This document shows positions 32,674 through 42,567 of a stretch of 56,884 bases of DNA, in pieces. The notes below the pieces were generated by a model. The model saw only the letters and a program-made list of their open reading frames with translations. It had not been told where the DNA came from and did not search any database. Every line of letters begins with the position of its first letter. Position 1 is the first letter of the stretch. The stretch lies in assembly GCA_964195715.1 (NCBI GenBank), contig CAXMRU010000320.1, positions 1-56,884 on the forward strand. Direction: 5' to 3'. Position numbers and translations under genes: made by a program. Source of the DNA: Benthicola sp964195715 (lineage in GTDB: Bacteria > Gemmatimonadota > Gemmatimonadetes > Palauibacterales > Palauibacteraceae).

Positions 32674-34226
32674 ATCCACACGGAGGTGGGGAACTGGCTG
32701 CCGAAGGACGTCCGGGAGGCAAGACCCTCGGAACGCTGGACGCTCTCTACGAGAGCACGTGTGCGCTCGGTCTGCACGATTCCCTCGAGGAGCTTCTGGC
32801 CGAAGTGCTCGAGAGGGCCCGGGAGCTCATCGGCTTCGAGCACGCAGCGGTCATGCTGCTCGACGAGGAGAGCGGTCGGCTCACGGTCGAGCATCTGAGC
32901 GGGTACGGCGACCGGGCTGAAGAGATCCGAAGAACATCCCTGGCGTCCGGCCAGGGGCTTGCCGGCTGGGCGGCCGCGAACCGGGAGTCCGTGCGCGTGG
33001 GCGATGTGTCGCAGGACCCCCGATACGTTTCAGGACTGGAGGAGGCGCAGTCGAACCTCGCCGTACCGCTCATCATCGGAAACCGCGTGGCTGGCGTTAT
33101 CAACGTCGAGTCCGAGCGCCTGGACGCGTTTACACCCGAGCACGAGAAGATGCTTACCGTGCTGGGCACGCACGCCGCGCTCGGCATCCTGACGTTTCAG
33201 ACCCAGGCGGCACTGCGCCAGCGTATCGATCAGTTGAGCGCACTGTACCGGATCTCGAACATGGCGAGCCAGGCCGGTGCCCTGGGCGCGACCCTGAATT
33301 CCATGCTCGAGATCGCTGCGGAGGTCCTCCCGCAGGGAGAGGCGGCGATCCTGCTGCTCGACGAGTCGAAGAAGACTCTCAGAGTGGCGGCCGGACAGGG
33401 GTACCAGTCCGCTGTCCGTTTCCTTGAGATTCCCGTCGGCCAGGGAATCACCGGGCGGTGCGCGCAGACCGGTGTCACGCAGGTCGTGCACGACATCGAT
33501 GGGCTGGAGGACGAAGAGGCCTACATCCCGGGCGTCCCGGGAGCACGCAGCGAGGTCGCGGTTCCTCTCATCGCGGACGGCATGATCATTGGCGTGTTCA
33601 ACGCCGAGTCGGTGCAGCCGCACGCGTTCAACGACGAGCACGTGCAGACGCTGACGGTGATCGCCCGACAGGCCGCCGAAGTGATTCGAAGCGCCCAGCT
33701 CCTGCAGGAGACCCGACGCCTGGCGGTCACCGACGCCCTGACAGGCTTGTTCAATCGCCGTCACTTCAACCAGCAGCTCGAAGAGAACGTCAGTCGCGCG
33801 GCCCGGTACGACGAACCCCTGGCCCTCATATTCCTGGACGTCGATCACTTCAAGTCCGTGAACGACAGGTTCGGCCACCACGCGGGAGACCGTTGTCTCC
33901 AGGCGCTGGCGAGAACGCTTCGCGAGAACGTCAGAGACAGCGATCAGATCGCCCGCATCGGGGGAGAAGAGTTCGCGGTACTCCTGATTCGCGCCGACCG
34001 CGAGTTGGCGCTCAGCATCGCCGAACGCCTGAGGGATCGAATCGACGACCTGATTATCGAGGAAGACCCTCCCCTTCCGGTGGACTTGACCGCATCGCTG
34101 GGTATAGCGTTCTTCCGGGAAGACGGAGACGATCCCAGGTCTCTCATGCGATCGGCAGACCGGGCTCTGTATACCGCCAAGCGACTGGGCCGCAACCGGG
34201 TCGTGCTCGCTTCCGAGTGCTCTTAG
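32670..34226 (+). CDS. GAF-GAF-GGDEF diguanylate cyclase
   Basis: 518 residues: two GAF sensor domains (about 35-180, ending near ERLDAFTPEHEKML; and 205-345, with VGQGITGRCAQTG and ARSEVAVPLIADG) and a GGDEF domain (352-518). The active site is GGEEF at 431-435, which normally supports synthesis of c-di-GMP from two GTP. An RxxD inhibitory site, Arg422-Asp425, lies exactly five residues before it, so product inhibition is likely. No membrane helix or EAL domain. GAF ligands cannot be guessed. It is coupled to the USP gene upstream; phhB follows 56 bases on. Confidence 0.94.
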   Translation: MNPHGGGELAAEGRPGGKTLGTLDALYESTCALGLHDSLEELLAEVLERARELIGFEHAAVMLLDEESGRLTVEHLSGYGDRAEEIRRTSLASGQGLAGWAAANRESVRVGDVSQDPRYVSGLEEAQSNLAVPLIIGNRVAGVINVESERLDAFTPEHEKMLTVLGTHAALGILTFQTQAALRQRIDQLSALYRISNMASQAGALGATLNSMLEIAAEVLPQGEAAILLLDESKKTLRVAAGQGYQSAVRFLEIPVGQGITGRCAQTGVTQVVHDIDGLEDEEAYIPGVPGARSEVAVPLIADGMIIGVFNAESVQPHAFNDEHVQTLTVIARQAAEVIRSAQLLQETRRLAVTDALTGLFNRRHFNQQLEENVSRAARYDEPLALIFLDVDHFKSVNDRFGHHAGDRCLQALARTLRENVRDSDQIARIGGEEFAVLLIRADRELALSIAERLRDRIDDLIIEEDPPLPVDLTASLGIAFFREDGDDPRSLMRSADRALYTAKRLGRNRVVLASECS

Positions 34227-34282
34227 ACCGAGGACCCGGTGGCTGGCTGACCCCGTTGCATCGACGAAGCGGGAGTATTCCC

Positions 34283-34612
34283 ATGACTGATGGACTCACC
34301 TCGAAGCACTGCGTCCCGTGCCGCGGCGGGGTACCGGCGCTGGCAGGAGACGAGCTGCGCACCCTGCAAGATGAGCTGGGCGGCGGCTGGCAGGTCGTGC
34401 GGGAGCACCACCTGCACAAGGTGTTCTCTTTTCCGGACTTCGTCACGGCTCTCGAGTTCACCAACCGTGTCGGCGAGCTCGCCGAGGCCGAGGGACACCA
34501 CCCGGACATTCGCCTGACGTGGGGTCGAGTGGAGATCGAGATATTCACTCACAAGATCGACGGTCTCACCGAGAGCGACTTCATCCTCGCGGCCCACATC
34601 GATCGGGTGTAG
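34283..34612 (+). CDS. phhB: Pterin-4a-carbinolamine dehydratase
   Basis: 109 residues. The active-site His block is EGHHPDIRLTWGRVEIEIFT, matching the EHHP..... signature; LTESDFILAAHID follows. It dehydrates 4a-hydroxytetrahydropterin during recycling of the cofactor for aromatic amino acid hydroxylases. The N-terminal CVPCRGGVPAL is usual for bacterial members. GGGAG lies 7 bases before the ATG. No hydroxylase gene is in the window. In some bacteria the family serves pterin or transcriptional roles instead. Confidence 0.94.
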   Translation: MTDGLTSKHCVPCRGGVPALAGDELRTLQDELGGGWQVVREHHLHKVFSFPDFVTALEFTNRVGELAEAEGHHPDIRLTWGRVEIEIFTHKIDGLTESDFILAAHIDRV

Positions 34613-34622
34613 CCGGCTTCAC

Positions 34623-35717
34623 GTGGACCCTCCGGAAGGTCCGCCCGGCGACCTCCTCCACGTCATCTTCCTCGATTCGTGGTTCTCGGACCGGTCGAGG
34701 GGGAGCGGCTCCGCCGTCGCGATATCCGGGCTTGCCGGGGGACTTCGATCCCTTGGACACCGGGTCACCGTCGTGAGGCCTCGTAGGGATCTTCCGACGC
34801 CGGACCTGACCCGGATTGCATACAACGTGAAGCTACCGGTTCGAATCAGGGGGGCGTCTGCCGACCTGATCGTCGGCTTCGACTTCGACGGCTGCTTTCT
34901 TGCCCGTGGCAGAACTCCTTACGTCGTATCGCTCAAGGGAGTGATGGCCGACGAGCACCGGTATGAGACCGGCTGGAATCGACATCGTTTCCGTGTCCTG
35001 TCGAGACTCGAGCGTCGCAACGCGAGGAAGGCCGACCGGGTCATCGTCACGAGCAGGCACAGTCGTGGGGTGGCGATCGCCGCGTACGGTCTGGATCCGG
35101 AGCGCGTGCGGATCGTCCCCGAGGGAATCGACGTCGAGAAGTGGTCGAGCGAACGTGCCTACGAGCCCACGGCCGCGCACCCCACCATTGTCAGTGTCGC
35201 CCGGCAGTATCGCCGGAAAAACACGGCAATCCTCGTGCGCGCGATGCCTCACGTCATGGCCGAGGTCCCGGACGCCCGCCTGCGAATCGTGGGAGATGGG
35301 CCCGAGGTGCCACGTCTGCGGCGGCTTGTCACGTCGCTTGGTCTGGATGACGGAACGGTGACTCTCGTCGGGTCGCTCGGGGGATACGACGGGGTCCGGC
35401 GGGAGCTGTCGAGCGCCGACGTGTTCTGCCTCCCCTCCCGTCAGGAGGGATTCGGTATCGTCTTCCTGGAGGCCATGGCCGTCGGTCTGCCGATCGTCGC
35501 GGCCGAGGCGGCGGCGACCCCCGAGACGGCTCCACACGGTGAGGTGAGCCTCCTGGTTCCCCCGGACGACGCGGAGGCCCTGGCCGGCGCTCTCGTGCGC
35601 CTCCTCCGCGATGACAATCTGCGGCAGCGCCTGGCCGCGGCAGGGCGCGCGCGCTGGCGACGCTTCGCCTGGCCAGACGTAGCCCGGCAGTTCCTCGCCG
35701 AAGCCCGAGCGGGCTGA
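34623..35717 (+). CDS. Glycosyltransferase family 4
   Basis: 364-residue GT-B glycosyltransferase. N-terminal half with LHVIFLDSWFSDRSRGSGSA and a glycine-rich loop; C-terminal donor half with VSVARQYRRKNT, LRIVGDGPEVPRLRRL, and the E-x7-E motif complete in EGFGIVFLEAMAVGLPIV. It begins on GTG, 10 bases after the phhB stop. The sugar and acceptor are unknown. A GTG at this point has no strong ribosome site, so the exact start could be a few codons off. Confidence 0.86.
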   Translation: MDPPEGPPGDLLHVIFLDSWFSDRSRGSGSAVAISGLAGGLRSLGHRVTVVRPRRDLPTPDLTRIAYNVKLPVRIRGASADLIVGFDFDGCFLARGRTPYVVSLKGVMADEHRYETGWNRHRFRVLSRLERRNARKADRVIVTSRHSRGVAIAAYGLDPERVRIVPEGIDVEKWSSERAYEPTAAHPTIVSVARQYRRKNTAILVRAMPHVMAEVPDARLRIVGDGPEVPRLRRLVTSLGLDDGTVTLVGSLGGYDGVRRELSSADVFCLPSRQEGFGIVFLEAMAVGLPIVAAEAAATPETAPHGEVSLLVPPDDAEALAGALVRLLRDDNLRQRLAAAGRARWRRFAWPDVARQFLAEARAG

Positions 35718-35836
35718 GCTTGCTCCGACAGCCGTAGCGCGACGATATTGTGCGCTTCGATCGTCCGGTATCGGCGGGCCGGGGCCAGCCCGTCGAGACC
35801 CCGACCCCTCGGACCGATCAGGAGACAAGTGAGCTG

Positions 35837-37360
<1,524 letters not shown>

Positions 37361-37413
37361 GAAGGAGCGCCTCGGGGCCGCAATCGAGACTGCCGGCCTG
37401 ACTTGACCTTGAG

Positions 37414-37443
37414 AGGGCCGGCCCCCGTCCGGGGGCCGGCCCT
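37414..37443 (+). terminator. Very stable GC-only hairpin after the transporter gene
   Basis: AGGGCCGGCCCCC (37414-37426) and GGGGGCCGGCCCT (37431-37443) form a perfect 13-bp stem with a GTCC loop, followed by TGTCAAAG rather than a U run. Position, 53 bases after the transporter stop and 73 bases before the next start, suggests transcription termination. Confidence 0.65.
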
Positions 37444-37516
37444 TGTCAAAGCTACGTCGCCACCGACTATTTCTGCAGGGCGGGTGTGCGGCAAACCTCT
37501 GGACAGGTGGCTGACT

Positions 37517-38962
37517 GTGATTATATCCAGTGGCGTAGGGCCCTTAGATTTGCGGGTCGGCGGACTACGAGCTGGCGGCCTGTATCTTCTCGCGGGAGCT
37601 CCAGGGGCCGGTAAGCTGACCTTCCTCCTGCAGTTTCTCGCGGCCGGACTCAAAGCGGATGAGAGGTTGGCGTTTCTTGGCGGGCACTCTCCCGACGAGC
37701 TGTTCGAGCAGGCGCGCCACTGGGGACTCGACGGACTGGAAACAGCATGGCGACAGGGGCGGCTCACCGTCCTGGGGTACAGAGGTGAGTATCCCAGGCG
37801 GATCCTGCGCGCGGCAGCTCCGGGGGAGGCGTTCGGCGAGCTGACCGAGGCGCTCGACGGGCCCGTCAGCCGGCTCGCAGTAGACCCGGGAACACTGCTA
37901 TGGGAGACTCGTGGGGGGACGGCAATGGCGAGCGCCTTCCTTCAGTGGCAGGAGAGCAGCGGTACCACCGTCGCGGCCACGGCGGTTACGGATCTGGACG
38001 AGAACCTCCCGCACTCGACGGATTGGGTCGTACAGCGCGCCGCTGGCGTATTCCAGATCGGTCGGCTCTCGAGCGGTCTGAGAGAGCTTACGGTGTACCG
38101 CATCCGGCCACCGGTGGAGGACGCAGGCCCCATCACGCTCGAGATGCGCCCGGGCACCGGTCTGACTACACCAGCCGGAAGACCCGATCGGAGAACCGGC
38201 GATGTGGCCGCCGGAGAGCGGAGACGACTTCTGCTTCTGCTGATGACGGAAGCCCTCTCGGAGGACGTTGAGGGATGGCTGAGCCGCGAGTACGAGATTC
38301 GGGAGACGAGGGATCCTCTCCAGCTCATCTCGGCTCTGCAGTCAGAGCGCTGGGGGGGCGTCTGTATCGCCGTCGAGCGATCGTGTGTCGACGCAGCGAT
38401 CCAGGTCTGCCGGACGATCCGGCCGCTCACGGGCGGTGCCATCGTCCTGCTCTCTCGCGGCCAGCTCCGCTCCTCCGACAGAGCCCGTGCCATGGAAGCC
38501 GGCGCCGACGACGTCCTCCGGCAGGACGTCGTTCTGCGCGAGCTCAAGTCCCGCTTCCGGCGGGCGGCGGCCTGCTTGCGAGGCTACGACCAGACATCGG
38601 CGGATACCGACAGACCGGAGCCGATTCACGACCTGGTCGAGTCCGAGGAGTTCAACGCCGAGGTGGGCCAGCGCCTGCAGTCCGCTTCCCTGGGCTACCT
38701 CACCATGCTTCTTATCCCAGAGAGCGTGGGAAAGTATGTCCTGCAGGCTCTCCGGGAGAGCGTCAGGGTGCAGGCAGGTGACTTCGTCGGTCACGTGTCC
38801 GGCGGATATGCCGTGGTCCTGCAGGACGCGCGTGGAAGGCACGCCCGGATCTACATGGAGCGGGCCCTGCGCTCGCTCCCGCCTTCGGCCGGCGCCCCCG
38901 AGGTGACGATTCTGACCAGCCCGGAGGAAGCGGATGAGATCCGGGCCGTGCTCGGTGCCTAG
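37517..38962 (+). CDS. BcsE-like protein: KaiC/RecA-like domain, degenerate receiver, degenerate GGDEF
   Basis: 481 residues, three parts. (1) Residues 4-215: KaiC/RecA-like fold (GVGPLDLRVGGLRAGGLYLL), but Walker A is G27APGAGKLT, with Leu34 in place of the Thr/Ser that holds Mg2+. (2) About 236-355: receiver-like; the AMEAGADDVLRQD block is clear (relatives: AGADDYLxKP), yet the phospho-Asp strand reads GGVCIAVE and lacks Asp. (3) About 372-481: GGDEF-like with VQAGDFVGHVSGGYAVVL; the signature is lost and the RxxD site is QAGD. This order is that of BcsE, a c-di-GMP-binding cellulose regulator, but no bcs gene is here. GTG start with AGGTGG upstream. Confidence 0.72.
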   Translation: MIISSGVGPLDLRVGGLRAGGLYLLAGAPGAGKLTFLLQFLAAGLKADERLAFLGGHSPDELFEQARHWGLDGLETAWRQGRLTVLGYRGEYPRRILRAAAPGEAFGELTEALDGPVSRLAVDPGTLLWETRGGTAMASAFLQWQESSGTTVAATAVTDLDENLPHSTDWVVQRAAGVFQIGRLSSGLRELTVYRIRPPVEDAGPITLEMRPGTGLTTPAGRPDRRTGDVAAGERRRLLLLLMTEALSEDVEGWLSREYEIRETRDPLQLISALQSERWGGVCIAVERSCVDAAIQVCRTIRPLTGGAIVLLSRGQLRSSDRARAMEAGADDVLRQDVVLRELKSRFRRAAACLRGYDQTSADTDRPEPIHDLVESEEFNAEVGQRLQSASLGYLTMLLIPESVGKYVLQALRESVRVQAGDFVGHVSGGYAVVLQDARGRHARIYMERALRSLPPSAGAPEVTILTSPEEADEIRAVLGA

Positions 38963-39030
38963 CGGGTCGCTGAAGAACCACCGGACAATGTGCGGCTGGT
39001 TCCGGTGGACCCGGCCGTGGAGGAAACCGC

Positions 39031-39222
39031 ATGAACATAGGTGATTTGCTGATCATGATCATCGTGGTCACGGTTTTCGTGACCATCGTGCTGGGAGGCA
39101 TCACGTACCTGGCCTACAAGCTTCGCCGGGCCCGTCGACCGGTGCCCGAGGAGGACCCTGGAGACGGGTCCTGGTACTTCATTCACTACAAGCCGGAAGG
39201 ACGGTCGGCAGAGGAGAGCTGA
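39031..39222 (+). CDS. Small single-helix membrane protein
   Basis: 63 residues: one N-terminal membrane helix (DLLIMIIVVTVFVTIVLGGI, about 5-27) followed by a basic stretch (YKLRRARRPVP) and an acidic/aromatic tail (GDGSWYFIHYKPEG). Cytoplasmic tail predicted by the positive-inside rule. No known family. A strong GGAGG ribosome site seven bases before the ATG supports it. It follows the BcsE-like gene by 68 bases on the same strand and may be co-transcribed. Confidence 0.68.
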   Translation: MNIGDLLIMIIVVTVFVTIVLGGITYLAYKLRRARRPVPEEDPGDGSWYFIHYKPEGRSAEES

Positions 39223-39239
39223 CCGGCGCTACCCCGCTC

Positions 39240-39261
39240 CCGGCAGGGTTCCCGCTGCCGG
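39240..39261 (+). terminator. Candidate hairpin terminator after the small membrane protein
   Basis: CCGGCAG (39240-39246) pairs with CTGCCGG (39255-39261) across an 8-base loop, 18 bases after the stop. No U tract follows. Confidence 0.35.
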
Positions 39262-39423
39262 ACCGCGCGGCTGACGCGGTTCTCCAGATCGAGCTCGTGC
39301 CCACCGTGGACGAATAGTCCCGTACTTGTCAGGGCGAATCGTGAACGCGACCTTATTCGCTCGCACCGGCCGGGGTTCTTCAGCGACCTGGTAGGAACCG
39401 GCCCCACCGTGGCGGAGGTTGCG

Positions 39424-41337
39424 TTGGGCGACAAGGACATCCGAATCGAGCTGGACAGCTCCGAGCTCAGGGTATTCACTCAGGCCCTGCTGAAGGACGT
39501 GCGCGCGCTGGAACAGCTGCTGCAGGGTGACCGGATCGAGTCAGGGGTGAGGCGAATCGGCCTCGAGCAGGAGCTTTTCCTCGTCGACGACATGTGGCGC
39601 CCCGCACCGATCGCCGTGGAGGCGCTGGAACGCATCGAGGATCCCCGGGTCACGAGCGAGATCGGGCGGTTCAACCTCGAATGCAATCTCGAGCCTCTCC
39701 TGTTCGGCGGGAACTGCCTGCGTCTGATGGAGAACCGGCTCAACGATCTCCTTGGGACGGTTCGGAAGACGGTGCGCGACCTGGGCGCGGAGGTCGCGCT
39801 GATCGGGATCCTGCCGACGCTTCGAAAGTCCGACCTCACCATGGAGAACATGGTTCCGGCGGACCGCTATTACGCGCTGAACGAAGCCCTCACGCGGCTT
39901 CGAGGCGGGAGTTATGAGCTCCGGATCAAGGGCACGGACGAGCTGCGTGTAACGCACGACACGGTGATGCTGGAGGCGGCGAACGCGAGCTTCCAGGTCC
40001 ACTTTCAGGTCGGACCCGAGGAGTTCGCGAAGCTGTACAACATTGCGATGACGGTGACGGGCCCGGTGCTGGCCGCGGCCGTGAATTCGCCGCTCATGCT
40101 GGGGCGGCGTCTGTGGGCCGAGACCCGCATCGCCGTGTTCCAGCAGTCCGTGGACACACGGAGCGCGATCTCGGAAATACGCGACGTTCCGGCGCGCGTC
40201 AGTTTCGGTCGGGAGTGGGTCGACGAATCCGTGATCGAGATCTTCAAGTCGGATGTGTCACGCTTCCGCGTGCTCCTCGGGCGCGAGATCGACGAAGATC
40301 CGTTTGAGATGATGGAACATGGGCGCGCACCGAGTCTCAAGGCCTTGCAGCTGTTCAACAGTACCGTGTACCGGTGGAATCGGGCGTGCTACGGGGTGTC
40401 CGATGAAGTCGCGCACCTCAGAATCGAGAACCGTGTCCTTCCCAGCGGCCCCTCCGTGCGGGATGAAGTCGCCAACGCCGCATTCTGGTTCGGTTTGATG
40501 AGCGGCCTCGCCGAGGAGGTCGAAGACATTCGTGAGGTGATCGACTTCGACACAGTCTTCAAGAACTTTCTGGCGGCCGCGCGGCATGGACTCGAGGCAC
40601 AGCTCGTGTGGTTCGACGGCGAGCCTGTCACGGCCCAGAAGCTCATCTGCGAAACTCTGCTTCCGCTGGCACGTCGCGGATTAGAAGTCGGGGGCATCGA
40701 CGCCGCAGACATAGAGCGATACCTGGACACGGTGGAGGCGCGGGTGGACTCGCTCCGCACGGGCTCCCGCTGGCAGTTGCACTCGCTCGCGAACATGGGT
40801 GAGAAGGGCACCCTGGAGGAGAGAATGGCCGCCCTGGTCGCCGCCACGGTCGAGCGGCAACGCCACGGCCGTCCGATTCACGAGTGGGGGCGTGCCGAGA
40901 TCGGAGAGGCGGGAGGCTGGAAGCCCAGCTACCTCCGTGTCGAGCAGTACATGTCCACCGATCTACTCACAGTCAATGAGGAAGAGGCCATCGATCTGGT
41001 GGTCAACCTCATGGACTGGCATCGCATCCACCACGTGCCGGTTGAGGACAACGAGCACCGCCTGATCGGACTGGTTTCACACCGGCCGCTGCTGCGATTC
41101 CTGGCGAGTGACGAGGGCCGTGGTGAAAAAGGCCCGACCCCGGTCAGCCAGGTGATGGCTACGGATCTCATAACCGTGGACCCCGAGACCTCGACTCTCG
41201 ATGCGATCGACGAGATGCGCCACCACCGCATTTCCTGCCTGCCCGTGGTGAAGGACGACCGCCTGATCGGGATCGTCACGGAGCGCGACTTCATGCGCAT
41301 CGCGGGCCAGCTGCTCGAGGAGATGCTACGCGAGTGA
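39424..41337 (+). CDS. GCS2-type glutamate-cysteine-ligase-like enzyme with two CBS domains
   Basis: 637 residues. The N-terminal 460 residues are a carboxylate-amine/glutamate-cysteine ligase family 2 domain: VRRIGLEQELFLVD, INRY-type block FNLECNLEPL, LTMENMVPADRYYALNEAL, and EAANASFQVHFQV (Glu and His of the active site). The C-terminus has two CBS domains (MSTDLLTVNEEEAIDLVVN and MATDLITVDPETSTLDAIDE), which usually bind adenine nucleotides, so energy-dependent control is inferred. GGAGG lies five bases before TTG 39424; a GTG five codons earlier is also possible. The AstE-like gene overlaps its stop (GTGA). Confidence 0.85.
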   Translation: MGDKDIRIELDSSELRVFTQALLKDVRALEQLLQGDRIESGVRRIGLEQELFLVDDMWRPAPIAVEALERIEDPRVTSEIGRFNLECNLEPLLFGGNCLRLMENRLNDLLGTVRKTVRDLGAEVALIGILPTLRKSDLTMENMVPADRYYALNEALTRLRGGSYELRIKGTDELRVTHDTVMLEAANASFQVHFQVGPEEFAKLYNIAMTVTGPVLAAAVNSPLMLGRRLWAETRIAVFQQSVDTRSAISEIRDVPARVSFGREWVDESVIEIFKSDVSRFRVLLGREIDEDPFEMMEHGRAPSLKALQLFNSTVYRWNRACYGVSDEVAHLRIENRVLPSGPSVRDEVANAAFWFGLMSGLAEEVEDIREVIDFDTVFKNFLAAARHGLEAQLVWFDGEPVTAQKLICETLLPLARRGLEVGGIDAADIERYLDTVEARVDSLRTGSRWQLHSLANMGEKGTLEERMAALVAATVERQRHGRPIHEWGRAEIGEAGGWKPSYLRVEQYMSTDLLTVNEEEAIDLVVNLMDWHRIHHVPVEDNEHRLIGLVSHRPLLRFLASDEGRGEKGPTPVSQVMATDLITVDPETSTLDAIDEMRHHRISCLPVVKDDRLIGIVTERDFMRIAGQLLEEMLRE

Positions 41338-42554
41338 ACCGGGCGGTGGACGCACCAACGACCCTCCGATCCGAGGGATCCGGACCGGGGAATCTACGGT
41401 CCGATGGCATCACCGGGATCGATACCGGCAGGGTCATCGGCCGGTATGGATCTCGCCCGGGCCCCCAGCTCATCTGCCTGGCGGGTCTGCACGGGAACGA
41501 ACCCGCGGGAGTCCTCGCGCTCCGCCGCGTCTTCGCTACGCTTCAGGAAACCAGGCCACAATTCAACGGTGAAATGGTGGCGATCGCCGGGAACATCGGT
41601 GCGCTGCGCGCCGGGCGCCGGTATCTCGAGCGGGACCTCAATCGCGGCTGGAGTCCGCGCGGGATGGAGCGGGCCGAGGCCAATACAGGGGCCTCGGCGG
41701 AGGATCGCGAACAGGCAGAGCTGATCGCGGTTCTGAGGACCGAGCTGGGAGAAGACCGCTCCGACACCAGGGTCATCGACCTGCATACCACATCCGCCGA
41801 GAGCCCGCCGTTCCTCACCCTGGCCGATACGCTACGTAACCGTTTCTTCGCACGGAGCATCGGCCTGCCGCTGGTTCTGGGCATCGAAGAGCAGATCGAC
41901 GGCGCGCTGTTGGAAGTAGTCACCGCCAGCGGACCCGTTGCACTGGGGATCGAGGCCGGCCAGCATGACGACCCCGTTTCCGTCGATCACCACGAGCGGG
42001 TGGTGTGGATGGCCCTCATCGCCGGCGGCCACGTGGCGGAGGAGGATGCGACACACGCGCGTTCCATGCGCGAGGCCCTGCGGAGCGCGCGCAACGGACT
42101 GCCCAAGGTGTTCGAGGTTCGGTACCGGAAACCGGTCATGCCGGGGGACCGGTTCACGATGCGGCCCGGATACAGGAACTTCCAGAGAGTGTCGGCCGGA
42201 GAGATCGTCGGCCGCGACCGGCTGGGCCCGGTCACGGTCCACGAGGACGGCAGGATCTTCCTGCCGCTCTACCAGGACCAGGGTAACGACGGCTTCTTCG
42301 TCGTGCGCGACGTACACCCGGCATGGCTCCGCCTCTCGGCGGCCTTGCGCCGGGCTCGTATCTCCTCGCTTGCGCAGTGGTTCCCGGGCATCCACCGGGC
42401 GCGTCGCAGGGAGGATGCCCTCATCGTTGACCGGCGGATCGCGCGGTGGCTCACCGTCGACGTACTCCACCTGCTCGGCTACAGGAAAGGGCGGGTGACA
42501 CGGGGCTGGTACGTGTTCCGAAGGCGCTCTCACGACCGCAGGGTGCGCGACTGA
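41334..42554 (+). CDS. Succinylglutamate desuccinylase/aspartoacylase (AstE/AspA)-family zinc deacylase
   Basis: A 406-residue M14-like metallohydrolase. Zinc ligands His and Glu are in LAGLHGNEPAG (HxxE), and the third in IDLHTTSAES. Later, GIEAGQHDD and a C-terminal beta domain (MRPGYRNFQRVSAGEIVG, FLPLYQDQGNDGFFVV) complete the family plan; the usual length is near 320-350, the extra being mostly at the basic C-terminus (RRARRRED). It removes an acyl group from N-acyl amino acids or related dipeptides. GTG start overlapping the ligase stop; the two probably act on the same metabolite. Convergent with the next gene. Confidence 0.85.
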   Translation: MNRAVDAPTTLRSEGSGPGNLRSDGITGIDTGRVIGRYGSRPGPQLICLAGLHGNEPAGVLALRRVFATLQETRPQFNGEMVAIAGNIGALRAGRRYLERDLNRGWSPRGMERAEANTGASAEDREQAELIAVLRTELGEDRSDTRVIDLHTTSAESPPFLTLADTLRNRFFARSIGLPLVLGIEEQIDGALLEVVTASGPVALGIEAGQHDDPVSVDHHERVVWMALIAGGHVAEEDATHARSMREALRSARNGLPKVFEVRYRKPVMPGDRFTMRPGYRNFQRVSAGEIVGRDRLGPVTVHEDGRIFLPLYQDQGNDGFFVVRDVHPAWLRLSAALRRARISSLAQWFPGIHRARRREDALIVDRRIARWLTVDVLHLLGYRKGRVTRGWYVFRRRSHDRRVRD

Positions 42555-42567
42555 GTCTACTCTCGCC

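Noticed and set aside
35720..35751. A promoter before the POT transporter (TTGCTC and GATATT)
   Set aside because: Only three of six and four of six positions match with an 18-base spacer; not distinguishable from chance in this gap.
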